Shown here piece by piece: positions 1-10,133 of a stretch of DNA of 64,000 nt (its first letter is position 1; every line of letters starts with the position of its first letter). The notes beneath the pieces are model-generated. The model saw nothing but the letters and a program-made list of their open reading frames with translations, was not told where the DNA came from and did not search any database. The stretch comes from Adiantum capillus-veneris (Eukaryota; Streptophyta; Polypodiopsida; Polypodiales; Pteridaceae): positions 146,035,734 through 146,099,733 of the forward strand of contig CM043958.1 in assembly GCA_014529385.2 (NCBI GenBank), in the 5' to 3' direction. The position numbers and the translations under genes are program-made.

Positions 1-579
1 ATAGTGTATATACAAACTCAGAGCTACAAAGCTTATATGAAACCCTAAGAGATAAGGTGTCCTTTCACACCAGATGTCCAGGGGGGAAAACCCAGTGGGA
101 GAAAAGTGCCCCTGGTGAAGCGCGTATACACACTAACACTACTACATGTCTACAGCTTACATGTGTCAAAAAAGGATATGAGTAGCAGACTAGGCAAAAA
201 ATGATCTAAGCCTCTGTCTATTGCCAAAAAATATTTGAGTCATAGCAAAGTCACTCAACCACAGTAAAAGGAGGTCCTTACTTGTTTACAAACTCCATTG
301 CATCCATAAAGAACAAAAAGGCCAAAAACATACATAAAACTATCTAAGTCATAACAAAGTCATTTAACCACAATAAAAGGAGGTCTGAACTTTTCTATAA
401 AAAAAATGCAAAAACATACATAAAACAACACAAAAACACTAATTATAAATAAATTCAAGTCTCTTCTACATAATAGTGAAGCTTTTAAAAGAGAGTTTAG
501 GAAAGGAAAGATTCTGTGACCAATACATGGGTTAAGATTTGGTACTACACTAGCTTCTAGCTTAGAAGTACCCTCCAGA
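1..579. other. Non-coding stretch with a diverged tandem duplication
   Basis: No gene is recognisable. A unit of about 110 bases occurs twice, near 229-338 and 339-440. Both copies carry a near-identical core (AGTCATARCAAAGTCA, then a purine-rich AGTAAAAGGAGGTC-type stretch). The purine tracts and AT-rich composition resemble untranslated parts of LTR elements, but no LTR boundary can be set. Confidence 0.4.
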
Positions 580-1092
580 GTGTCTACTCAACATAGTCGA
601 CAAGCAGCTTCCCGTTTAAGGACTATCCTAGAGAAGGATATTTTCTCTGACTCAAGCGAAACTACCTCTTGTGTTACCATTTCTATGGAACTTATGGCTA
701 AAACTCCAGAGGAAGCTAGACCGGTTAGCTATGAGTGTAGCTTATATTCTCACACCGATCTCTTGGGAGTGGATGTCTACATGGCTGATGATAAGGTCAA
801 GGTGGTAAAGATGGGAGGTGGAGACCATGCTTTCCCTCTGCCATTGGTGGTGGTTGAAAACAAAGTTGATCATTTGGTTGAGTACAAGAAAGGCACCATC
901 TTTCTCAAAACTTGCTTCTACAAAGCCATGGACTCTTGGTGGAGATTTCCCCACAAGAACGCTCCTACCTATAGTGAGCCTACACCTTTAGTGGCAAACC
1001 CTTTTCTATCTTTTGAGGATATCAATGAGTTGGACCTAGGAGTTGAGTATCGTGAAACTAGACCTTCAAGTCAAAATTGGAAACTTTTGTAA
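580..1092 (+). CDS. Hypothetical protein, probably retroelement debris
   Basis: An open frame of 170 codons that I do not recognise. The start near 580 is a non-ATG codon (GTG) in an open stretch, so the true start is uncertain and the frame may be the remnant of a longer polyprotein. The product is mixed alpha/beta-like, with acidic patches and a Trp-Trp pair (DSWWRFP) near residue 119, and has no zinc knuckle, DSG protease or YMDD motif. About 200 bases downstream lies a purine tract (1290-1306) of the kind that precedes a 3' LTR. That context suggests a gag or accessory product of a decayed LTR element. No function is claimed. Confidence 0.3.
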   Translation: MSTQHSRQAASRLRTILEKDIFSDSSETTSCVTISMELMAKTPEEARPVSYECSLYSHTDLLGVDVYMADDKVKVVKMGGGDHAFPLPLVVVENKVDHLVEYKKGTIFLKTCFYKAMDSWWRFPHKNAPTYSEPTPLVANPFLSFEDINELDLGVEYRETRPSSQNWKLL

Positions 1093-1707
1093 AGTTTTTG
1101 ATACAGAGCACATGCACATGCTAAAAGTAGCCGATAGGTGAAGTTAGTCCATCTTTTTTGAGGCATTTCTTATCACCATACTGAAATCAGATTGTGTGTC
1201 AAAGTGGAAATTGAGCTTTTGGTCAAGCTAAAGTGATCCAAACTTAACCAAACTTGGCCAAGGTACATGACATTTAGAACAAGTGTATCAAAAGGGGGGA
1301 GGGGAGTACTTTAACTTGGAAGTCTTGTAGATATACTTGAGAATATCTCAGATCTTCAAGTTTGGGTCAAAAATAGCCACCTAATACCAATGTATGAGCA
1401 AAACAAGGTTTTAGGGCAACTATGATCTTTTTGCACATTTTAGACCTCAACATGGGTGTTCTTGCCCAAAAATAGGTCATAAATAGAGTGTAAATATTGA
1501 ACTTTAGTACAACTAATTTAGAGTTTTCTTTATAAACTTGGAGCATTTCCGGAGGCACTGGTGCTAGGTAGCAAATTGAAGTCAAAAACTATTGTGGATT
1601 GACGGATACTTTGTAATCAAGCAAGTCAAGCTAGCAACCATATTAAATGGTAACTTTAAGAACCTTAGGTCAAGCAAAGACTAGGAAACCTAGGATTAGT
1701 CTGAGAT
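1093..1707. other. Intergenic stretch with a polypurine tract
   Basis: No coding sequence is supported. The one notable element is a purine tract at 1290-1306 (A4 G6 A G4 A G type), which looks like an LTR-retrotransposon polypurine tract. No matching LTR follows it within the window. Confidence 0.35.
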
Positions 1708-1995
<288 letters not shown>

Positions 1996-2006
1996 TGTTT
2001 GAAGAT

Positions 2007-2116
2007 AATGGTAAGAACCAAGGTGACTATAAGGAAGGCATGCAAAGGGATAGGTTTAGTTAATGGTAAGAACCAAGGTGACTATAAGGAAGGCATGCAA
2101 AGGGCTAGGTTTAGTT
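2007..2116. repeat. Exact 55-base tandem duplication
   Basis: Two adjacent 55-base copies, 2007-2061 and 2062-2116, starting AATGGTAAGAACC. They differ at a single position (A in the first copy, C in the second, in the AGGG[A/C]TAGG segment). The near identity suggests a recent duplication just downstream of the GA array. Confidence 0.95.
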
Positions 2117-2259
2117 TCCAAAGCAGGGGGTAGGTGAGCCAACAAGAAGAAGAGGCTTGGAAAGCCAATGAAGATTTTGAAGAGGCCAAAAATGAGGAAG
2201 ATACAAAAAAATCTTGAATCTATTCAAGGAGAATAAAAATCTTAGAGATGCATTAATCT

Positions 2260-2568
2260 ATGTGTACCCAAGCTGCCATTTCAGAGGCTAGTGAGGTCAA
2301 TTTGCTAAGAGGCATGCACATGCACAATGAAGTGGAAGGCTGTTACACTCCTGGACCTTTAAGAGATAGCAGAGGACTTTTCGTTGGATCATTTCAAGGA
2401 CATTACTATTGTGGGTGGACATGCACATGGCTTGACCATTATGGACAAGGACATTGGTGGGACAACGAAACCCTCAAGAGAATAAGGTGGAGATATGATA
2501 AACTCCTTGTACCCGATGAGTTCATTGACAAAAAATTGAGGAAGATTTTGCTCATATCTCCAACATAG
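2260..2568 (+). CDS. Hypothetical protein rich in Trp, His and Cys
   Basis: A 102-codon frame of unknown family. The middle carries a striking aromatic and Cys/His-rich segment (YYCGWTCTWLDHYGQGHWW, residues about 49-67), followed by a basic tail. Another open stretch without an ATG follows at about 2578-2871 in a different frame; it is acidic and Lys/Glu-rich (KVKILEVTYEVN to FQDLDS). The two may once have been one coding region. The Cys/His spacing does not fit a CCHC knuckle. No function is proposed. Confidence 0.3.
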   Translation: MCTQAAISEASEVNLLRGMHMHNEVEGCYTPGPLRDSRGLFVGSFQGHYYCGWTCTWLDHYGQGHWWDNETLKRIRWRYDKLLVPDEFIDKKLRKILLISPT

Positions 2569-3203
2569 AAACAATCAAAGGTAAAAATTCTAGAGGTCAC
2601 CTATGAAGTTAACACTAGGGCCAAAGTTGAGCAAGAAAACTGCCATGCTAAGGAAGCCAAGAAACTAACGGAGAATGAAAAGGTCACATTTGATGTAGAA
2701 GTTGAGACAAAAAGATACAACATAGTTATCTGTGACATAGATGAGAGAAGTAATGAAATCTTATCCTCAATGAAAGAAGGAATACTAGCAGACATATCAC
2801 TAGCAGATGGGCCAAGGAGGTTAACTATTGATTCTATTGCTATTAATATATTTCAAGATCTAGACTCGTAGATAACCGATTCTATTGTGTATATATGCTA
2901 AAATAAGTGCCATTCCCTTGCTTTAACAGACTTAGCTTCATGCTTTGGAGTGGACAATAACTTGCATTAACTATTTGTATTTTAATAAAAAGACAACTTC
3001 CTCAACAAAGCCATATTGAAATATATATTTTGGATCCACATCAAGAGACTGTTTAGCAACACCTTGATATAAGGTCATTATGGAACAACTTAGCAAGACT
3101 GTCGTATGGAGAAAGGAACAAGATGGAATCAATAATGCATAGAATCAAAGAAAATCTACATGGAGTCTTCTCTTATGCTTTAAAGACAAGTACAAAAGGT
3201 GAG

Positions 3204-5124
3204 TGTAGCGGGGCTACAGGGCTACACAAGGCTCATCTTGTGTTAGCAGCAAGCTGACACGGACACCATGGATACCATTTTTGGAGCTCTCATTGTAAAA
3301 ACACTTATTATTTTGATAGATCGGGAATATTGTAACTCCTATTTTTTGGATAAACCTTGTAATTGATGAGCCGGGGCTACAAGCTTCCAGATTGTATCAA
3401 CCTGTATTGCCTATCTTTAGTTAGAGCTCCTAGAAAATTAGTTTTGACCACCAAAAACCTTGGCTAAGGTAGTTATTGAAAAGTTTTGGCTAATGAAATA
3501 CACAGTGTGAGCTAACGACACTCACTTCTCTCCTTCTCGCGCTTCCTACTCCCTCCTCGGTTGTCACATTGCAGTCGCGTTTGTTGCATTGCAACCGCAT
3601 GTAAGAGCTCTACGCATTGACGTAGACACATCACAATATTTTGTAGCTTTTGGCGTCGTCGACCCGCTGCCTAATTTCATCATAAGTAGGAATTTACACT
3701 TCAAAATAAAAAACTAAGCATAGGTGGGGCATTGGGGCAGCATTGCTAAGCATCTAGATGCATTTTGGGTCGAAAATGACTAGGTCAAAAATTCACTGCT
3801 GTTAATGATCGCTATTTTGGCACTTGACCTAAAGTGGGGTTTTGAGACCATAAGCATGTGTGCTTAGGTCTTATAAACATGTCCTAGAAGTTTCATTACG
3901 TTTGGATGTCATTTCAGGTTGTAACAGATGTGATTTGTTTGCCGATGAGCGATTGGCTTTTGGTGATTTCAGTCACTTGAGTGTAGCTTGAGTTAGATGC
4001 GAGTTGTTAGTTGTTTTCCGAGAGATTGACAACCTCTTGTAGCCTCTATGCACTAGTCGAGTCAGCTTAGTCCCATGGATTGACAATTTAATCGCGGTTC
4101 TCGCTAAACTGCAATAAGATAGGATAGTGAGGTTAGACACGTGTCCCACATCTTGTATGGACACCTTGGTGGACGTGTTCTAGAGAACACCATCTTTGAA
4201 TGGGACCATACTTGGTATGGGTGCCCGAGTACTCTTGGACCGCTCCACCAATGGGCGCCTAGTGTGGACACACCGATCGGCCCGGGTGGGGCTCATACCA
4301 CCTGGATAGAGATGTAGCCTTTACCACGTAGAGAGTGGCCAGCCTATGGCCACCTCTTTCAGAGCATTCAAGAGCTACCACACATCACTTCTTTAGTAGC
4401 CGGGGCAGTGTGGACCAAGGTGGCTACCCATAGCCGTCCAATGGCCAGCCAGGCGACTAGTGGGAACACTCACTAGTGGATTTCCTAGGCCACCAGTAGT
4501 ACATGCTTTTAGTTTCCATGAGTTTCCTTGGCCATATATTTCCAGTAGCGCCAGATATGTGGTGGCCGTACGATGGCCTCACCTCGTGGATACATACAAC
4601 ATTATGGATAGTAGAGGACAAGAAAATTCTTGAGAGTCTAGCCAGAGTTTTGTGAGTCTTGCCATAGCCTTATCACTCTATGTGTCAGCATCTAGAGCAT
4701 TTGCCTTGCACTCTTGGGCTTGAGTCTTTGGAGCACTTTACCTTGGTTGTCTGCAATGGGGCGGTGAGCCTTGTAGTCATGTTGTCTAGTTACATTTTGG
4801 TTTTTAGTTGTACTTGCACCCGCTGCACTCTCCATTGCACCATAGTCTCTACATCCCATTGTACCATGCTGTGTAGTCATGGAATGGGGAGAGTTGGCCG
4901 CAACCAGACTAGTCGCTGTATGGTCATTTGGTTATGTACAGGGTGTGGCATTGGAGGGCTTGTGGTTGTTTCAATTCTTGTTCTCAGTGTTCAATTCATT
5001 GTTTAGTTCTATTTCCATGTTTTTTGCAATGTCTGTTAGTTTTGAGCTAGCTTGTGAGTCTACATGCATACTGCATCCACAGAACACCACCACTAGAAAG
5101 CATTGTGCACCATTTCCATCTACA
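3204..5124 (+). repeat. 5' LTR of the gag-only element, interrupted
   Basis: It starts TGTAGCGGGGCTACAGG and ends CATCTACA. Bases 3204-3240 and 4156-5124 align with the right LTR 7318-8335; the part between is the solo LTR plus its duplicated target TCTTG. Its first bases are locally palindromic (GTAGCGGGGCTAC). Confidence 0.85.
3241..4150 (+). mobile_element. Solo LTR (910 bases) nested in another LTR
   Basis: It begins TGTTAGCAGC, ends GTCCCACA and is bounded by the 5-base duplication TCTTG (3236-3240 and 4151-4155). A diverged copy of the same LTR is present at 28070-29004 as the 3' LTR of a coiled-coil element. With no internal sequence between its ends, it is best read as the product of recombination between two LTRs of one insertion. 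Confidence 0.9.
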
Positions 5125-5138
5125 ACTGCTCTCATTTT

Positions 5139-5156
5139 TGGCATGCCCGATGGGAC
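5139..5156 (+). promoter_or_regulatory. Candidate primer-binding site of the gag-only element
   Basis: About 14 bases after the 5' LTR end comes TTTTTGGCATGCCCGATGG. This resembles the TTTGGCRCC-type primer-binding sites of plant Ty3/gypsy elements in position and first bases. The tRNA cannot be assigned by eye. Confidence 0.4.
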
Positions 5157-5538
5157 AGCTCTAGCGAGTCTTGCAAGATTGCCTAGGAAGTTAGAATGGT
5201 GCAAGCCAATAGTGTGTCCACATTCTAGGGTGTTGTAGGCATCGATCATTGCTCTTAACCCCTATCCTAAATTTTAGCCTAAAATTTAGGAAACCTTGTT
5301 TTTGCATCTATGCATGCATGTTACTTGCTCTAAGTCCAGTAGAGCACATCTAAGAAGTCCTATGAAGATCCATCACCATCGTCACGTGTACTCACCTTCT
5401 GCCACCTCACCTGTATCATTGCCTCCTTCACCCAATCCTTGCCCTCAACCCCAAGGGTCACCTTCACCATCTCCATCATAATCTCCCTCTCCAAACTCAT
5501 CTCCAAAACCACCTTCCACCTCTCTCATCAGGCTTGCC

Positions 5539-6365
5539 ATGGTGGACGAATCGACAACCCTTCTCTCGAGGGTCAACATCAAGTTTCCTACTTTTAAGGG
5601 ACTATCTCTTGAGGATGCTGTTGAACATGTGGGACAGTTCTTGTAACTCTACCAAAGCCGTGGGCTAAACCAAGAAGATGCCTATATGGTGCTTTCCCCC
5701 TCTATCCTAGAGGGATTGGCTGACAAGTAGTATAGTCAATTTGCAGAGGGACACTTTGCTAATTGGAATGCCCTCAGAGCAGCCTTCACTGCTGAGTTTC
5801 AGCTGGGTGCCATAGGGAGAAGGCCTTGGACCAACTCAAAATCTTGGAGTTGGATCTTGGGGAAACCTTCATTGAGTTGATGACACGGGCTAGATCCCTT
5901 GTCGCCATATTACCCCAACAACCGGGAGATTTCATGATGAAGAAATGGGTGTAGAAGGCCTTGCCTGCTTTGACTCAACAAAAGCTTTGAGAAACCTTGC
6001 GGGCTGAATCTACAATGGATGATTTTGTTGTGGTTGCCGTGAGAATAAAAAATGCACGACTACAATTTATCGGCTCGCCAGGTAACTCTTTGCTTGCTGT
6101 TCTTATGAATGACCCTATTGCTGACATCCTCTTTGCTCTTAAAAGAGAGTTGGAAACCCTTAAGGTGAAGAGGGCATTGCAAGATGAACAAACATCATTG
6201 GCAACCTCGGCTCAGTCCTCTCAGCAGATAGATATGGTGCCACAATTTAAAAGGGAGCTAGAAGAATTGAAAGCACGACAAGAGGCTAGGGCCCAAGTAT
6301 GGTGCATGAACTGCAACAACCTTGGCTGCCCACCTCAGGAATGCCCCATGCTGGTCCACTATTAG
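5539..6365 (+). pseudogene. Gag of the gag-only element, capsid part
   Basis: From the ATG at 5539 the translation reads like a plant Ty3/gypsy gag: a motif around FPTFKGLSLEDAVEHVGQF, then ILEGLADK and WNALRAAFTAEFQLG, which correspond to the retrotransposon gag capsid fold. Stops interrupt the frame near 5646 and 5728 and frame changes follow near 5820 and 5990. The last part, 5997-6365, is an uninterrupted 122-codon frame ending in a Cys-containing segment (WCMNCNNLGCPPQECP) that resembles a rudimentary knuckle. Upstream, 5340-5480 encodes a Ser/Pro-rich leader. The gene cannot make one protein as it stands. Confidence 0.65.
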
Positions 6366-6675
6366 TTCTGTGGTAAATTGAAGCCAAGGATTGCTACCAT
6401 CTAAAGGGTGTCCACCATCTGCACCAAAACTTGGCCTTGACCATGCACATGAGCACCACTCCCATGGGGCCCCTTTGCTGGTTCACCTTGGGCTACCCAC
6501 TTAATCCTCAACATCCCTGTCGTTATTACCATCCCCCACTATACTTACTGTGTCCCCCTTTGGTGGTCCTTTGATAAAGAGCTTCTATACCAACCCTATC
6601 CCATATCAAGCTTCTGCTCCAATGGCACCTCACCCTCCACACCCCACCAACCCTAGGCTAGCTAACTGACCAATA

Positions 6676-7134
6676 ATGTGCTATAAGTGTGGTGAATATT
6701 GTCACTACCAAACTAGATGATCCCTACCAGAAGGAGCACCACAATGCAGACATTGTCCAGATGCTAAAGATCACTACATGAGAGAATGTCCAAAGCAACA
6801 CCTGTCTTATTCTCTGATCTTGGTAAGTTCTCTGCTGCTTGCATCAAAGCAGCCCACTATATCCAATTTTCCATCACCATCCACTCATGTCCTCACTCCT
6901 CACCCTTCCCCTTTACCTACTACCTTGTCTCAAGAAATTTTGGGCACTACTGGATTACTCACAATAGCTCAAAGAAAAGTCAAGAACCTCTCCTTGCCCA
7001 TAGAAAATCCTTTTCCTACAAGACCCCCCAAGTCATCAACTAAGTTGCAGTCAATAGTGGAAGAAGAAGAAACATCCCCCGAGCTACAAAATACAATTAT
7101 GCCACTTTTGCACTTTGTAGTTATTTCATTATAG
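6676..7134 (+). pseudogene. Gag nucleocapsid: two zinc knuckles plus a tail
   Basis: The frame at 6676 reads MCYKCGEYCHYQTR and then a TGA where the fourth zinc ligand (Cys) is expected, so the knuckle is broken by one base change. A second knuckle follows at about 6743 (CRHCPDAKDHYMREC, spacing CX2CX5HX4C). The frame then continues as a Ser/Pro/Thr-rich tail to 7134 with no protease motif. The 3' LTR begins 180 bases later, so there is no room for pol. Confidence 0.6.
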
Positions 7135-7317
7135 TTCGGCACAGGTTCGGTAGTTCTTCTTTGCCCTTTGCAGTAGTGTTTTTTCTCGTAGTACTTGCAA
7201 CATTTTTACTTTGCAACTCCTCTCCTTTTAGCAGTTCTTCAATCGTTCTTGTTCTTGGCTTACCACCCACTCCTGAGACCACTCATTGTGATGATGAGTG
7301 GAATAGTGGCGGGCATT

Positions 7318-8335
7318 TGTAGCGGGGCTACAGGGCTACACAAGCCTCAACTTGCATAGACACCTTGGTGGACGTGCTCCAGAGGACACCATATTTGATT
7401 TGGACCATACTTTATTCAGGTGCCCGGCATTGTTGGGCCCCCTTGGACCACCCACTGATGAGTGCCTAGTGTGGACACACCGGGCGGCCCGGGTGGGGCT
7501 CAGACCACCTTGGCCAAAGAGGTAGCCTTCACCATGTAGAGAGTGGCCAACCTATGGAAACCCCTTTTAGAGCATTCATGAGCTACAACACAACACTTCT
7601 TTAGTAGCCAAGGCGACGTGGACCAGGGCAGCTATCTTTAGCCGTCCAATGGCTAGGCATGCGACTAGTGGGAAAACTCACGAGTGGCTTCCCTAGGCCA
7701 CCAATAGTATTGGTTGCCACGAGTTGCCTTGACCAGATATTTCCAGTAGCACCAGATATGTGGTGGCCGTACGATGGCCTTGGCTTGTAAATACATACAA
7801 CATTATGGATATCAGAGGACAAGAAAGTTCTTGAGAGTGTAGCCAGAGTTTTGTGATTCTTGCCATAGTCTTTCCATAGCCTTACCACCATGTGTGTCAC
7901 CATCTAGAGAAATTGCCTTGCACTCTTGGACTTTAGTTTTTGGACCACTTTACCTTGGTTGTTTGCAGTCAAGCCTGTGAGCCTTGTAGTCATGTTGTCT
8001 AGTTACATTGTGGTTTTTAGCTTTACTTGCACCCACTGCACTCTCCATTACACCTCAGCCTCTACATCCCCATTGTATTGCATTGGGTAATCATGGACTA
8101 GGCATAGCTGGCCACAACCAGACTAGTCATTGTATGGTCATTTGGTTATGTACAAGGTGTGGCCTTGGAGGGCTTGTGGTTGTTTCAATTCTTGTTTACT
8201 ATTCAATTCATTGTTTAGTTCTATTTTCATGTTTTTGCATTGTCTTTCGATTTGAGCTAGCTTGTGAGTCCGCATGCATACTGCATCCAGAGCACCCACA
8301 CAACTAGAGAGCATTGTGCACCATTCCCATCTACA
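7318..8335 (+). repeat. 3' LTR of the gag-only element
   Basis: This 1018-base copy is uninterrupted and runs from TGTAGCGGGG to CTACA. It is similar throughout to the left copy, with scattered substitutions. A purine-rich stretch (GAGTGGAATAGTGGCGGGCA, 7295-7314) sits just before it and may be the polypurine tract. Confidence 0.85.
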
Positions 8336-8471
8336 TCTATTCTCATATAACTCCTCTGATGATTCGTAGAATACAAAAACTTCCTCTCAAAAGACCAAAA
8401 GAAGCAGAAGCAAAAGATATGAGATGAGAAAACACAAACAATGAGCTGAAATCGAGGAGAAAGCAAAACAG

Positions 8472-8753
8472 GTGAAAGAACCTGGAAGCGAAATCAAAGA
8501 AACAACCTTAAAATTTGGAGGATCAATTTTGGTTGATAAAATTTTTGAGCCTATTAATGCAGCCTTAGAAGCCTACAAAGCGGGACTTAAAGCAGGCCAA
8601 AGCATGAAAAACAAATGGAAAAACTATCCTTCTCCAGACATGGAAGCAGCTAAGCTTGAAGCTTATCAAAATTTGGTAAAAATCACGTCGGAGTTGTTGG
8701 AAAAAAAAAATCCAAGCTCGAAAGTATGGCAAAACCTGAGGAGCTTGTGGTAA
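8472..8753 (+). CDS. Upstream part of the gypsy polyprotein, unknown domain
   Basis: A 93-codon, Lys/Glu-rich, helical frame (for example ALEAYKAGLKAGQSMKNKWK) that continues in a shifted frame to about 8870 (acidic, ending GIPFLEED). It lies directly upstream of the protease-containing frame and so occupies a gag or spacer position. No capsid motif and no zinc knuckle are visible. The 5' part of the element is probably missing. Confidence 0.35.
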   Translation: MKEPGSEIKETTLKFGGSILVDKIFEPINAALEAYKAGLKAGQSMKNKWKNYPSPDMEAAKLEAYQNLVKITSELLEKKNPSSKVWQNLRSLW

Positions 8754-9069
8754 GAGACAATCAAGGAAAATCAGAAATGGTGGTAGAACCCCACTTGAAA
8801 CCAAAAAAGCCAGAATTTATAGTGCCGGACAACGAAGATGCCTTAGACGGAATTCCATTCCTAGAAGAAGACTGATCATGACACTTATGGGAAAAAGTTC
8901 GAGAGATCAGTGATGGGAGCCTATCTCTAAAGTCAGCTCTTATAGAGGAAGTTTGGTTAGACAATCTACCTCTTGATATGGACATGAATGTACAATCCTT
9001 GTACGGGGATTGTGGATTTGAAGCTTCAAGAATGTCTAAACCATTGATCTGAAAACATTACCCTCTTAC

Positions 9070-9488
9070 TTGGGAGATAACGAAGATGAATCCATAGTGT
9101 GTAAGACCACTCAAGTAAAAAGAGCGGAACAGACCCTGGAAGTAGACAGTATTCATTCAATCATGTCTACACCCATCCAATGCACTCTTACTTTGGGAGA
9201 ACTGTTAAAAACCAGACCATATTTATGCAATGATCTACAGAAAACCCTAGAGAAGGTGGGGATAACGGGGCTCATTGTAAAAAGTTTGGAAAGATTGAAA
9301 CACGAAATGGATAACAAAGAGATTCGATCTATTCCAATGAACAAATTTGGAGAATATTACGAAGGGCAAGAAGGAAACACCACCCTTCTAGTGAAATATA
9401 ATGACAATGAAACCATGGCAATACTGGATAGTGGGGCAGGCATAGCCATAGCCACAAATACAGTATGGGAATCCTGGGGACAACCAGC
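9070..9488 (+). pseudogene. Gypsy aspartic protease, N-terminal half
   Basis: The frame contains the retropepsin active-site motif AILDSGAGIAIA (about residues 117-128) after a typical beta-strand lead (TTLLVKYNDNE). The real coding sequence stops at the copia insertion: the last five bases, CCAGC (9484-9488), are the target site and recur at 17018-17022. The few codons that seem to continue the frame to 9504 belong to the copia LTR. The matching C-terminal half, with the flap and the ILG motif, is at 17018-17525 in the compatible frame. Confidence 0.75.
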
Positions 9489-10045
9489 TATTGTACGCAT
9501 GTAGCGCGTGTACGGAGTGTGTGCAAGAGAGGGGCAGAAGAGAATGGGGAAGGGGATGATACACAGACAGCCTGTGTTTCGATTAGTGGAGAAGAAAGAG
9601 AGGAGTCAACCCACTCTCTTTTTCTCTCGAGCAATAGACGGATCGCAAGATATCGGAGGGGATTGGAGTTTTGCGACGCAATTTTGGAGTCATGGAAGCT
9701 TGGCGCATGCAACCGCTCCTACACACTCATCATTGAGTGAATGATTGGAACAGTGTGAAGAAATCGATTCTCTGTGTGGCCTTGAGTGCAGCAATCATCA
9801 GATCTGGTAGCAAAGAGAGATTGAGAAAAAGAGATCTTTCGGGTCAATTACAGCATGTTTGCCCGATTGTGTGTGAGCAGGGGGAGAAGAGAATGGGGAA
9901 GGGGATGATACACAGACAGCCTGTGTTTGGGTTAGTGGAGAAGAAAGAGAGGAGTCAACCCACTCTCTTTTTCTCCCTATATTGATTAGGTGAAATCAAG
10001 TGTACAAGGGTGGTTTCCCACGGCCACCTGGCCTACACCCCAACA
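9489..10045 (-). repeat. Rearranged 3' LTR of the copia element
   Basis: It has three parts. 9489 to about 9626 matches the left two-thirds of the 208-base right LTR. About 9629-9882 is a copy of the element leader in inverted orientation, matching the reverse complement of about 16529-16788. About 9883-10045 matches the right part of the LTR and ends CCCCAACA. Roughly 100 bases of LTR are thus present twice. The first two bases are TA where the right copy has TG, and other differences are G to A, which fits decay of methylated sites. Confidence 0.85.
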
Positions 10046-10057
10046 ACCTCCCACTTG
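10046..10057 (-). promoter_or_regulatory. Copia polypurine tract
   Basis: On the minus strand the sequence AAGTGGGAGGT lies immediately before the 3' LTR start TGTTGGGG. This is the expected position for the plus-strand primer of reverse transcription. Confidence 0.75.
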
Positions 10058-10108
10058 AAGGTCATGGTGGACAATAGTGGCATTAGTATAGTTAGTCTAT
10101 ACAAAGTT

Positions 10109-10133
10109 GATGAAGCATTGCCGATGCTTCATC
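10109..10133 (-). other. Perfect hairpin over the copia stop codon
   Basis: GATGAAGCAT and its exact inverse ATGCTTCATC are separated by five bases (TGCCG). The pol stop codon lies within the arm at 10129-10131. The hairpin is about 50 bases from the polypurine tract. Confidence 0.8.

Larger units (their letters stand above)
3204..8335 (+). mobile_element. Gag-only LTR retrotransposon (TR-GAG type) with a nested solo LTR
   Basis: Two direct LTR copies (3204-5124 with an insertion, and 7318-8335) share TGTAG...CTACA termini and extended similarity, and they flank about 2.2 kb. The internal region encodes a degraded gag and zinc knuckles, with no detectable protease, reverse transcriptase or integrase. 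This matches the described class of non-autonomous TR-GAG elements. The left LTR is split after 37 bases by a solo LTR of another family; without it the LTR would be about 1.0 kb, like the right copy. The flanking pentamers (GTGAG and TCTAT) do not match, so no target duplication is claimed. Confidence 0.75.

Noticed and set aside
3199-8340. Target duplication of the gag-only element
   Set aside because: The five bases before the left LTR (GTGAG) and after the right LTR (TCTAT) do not match.
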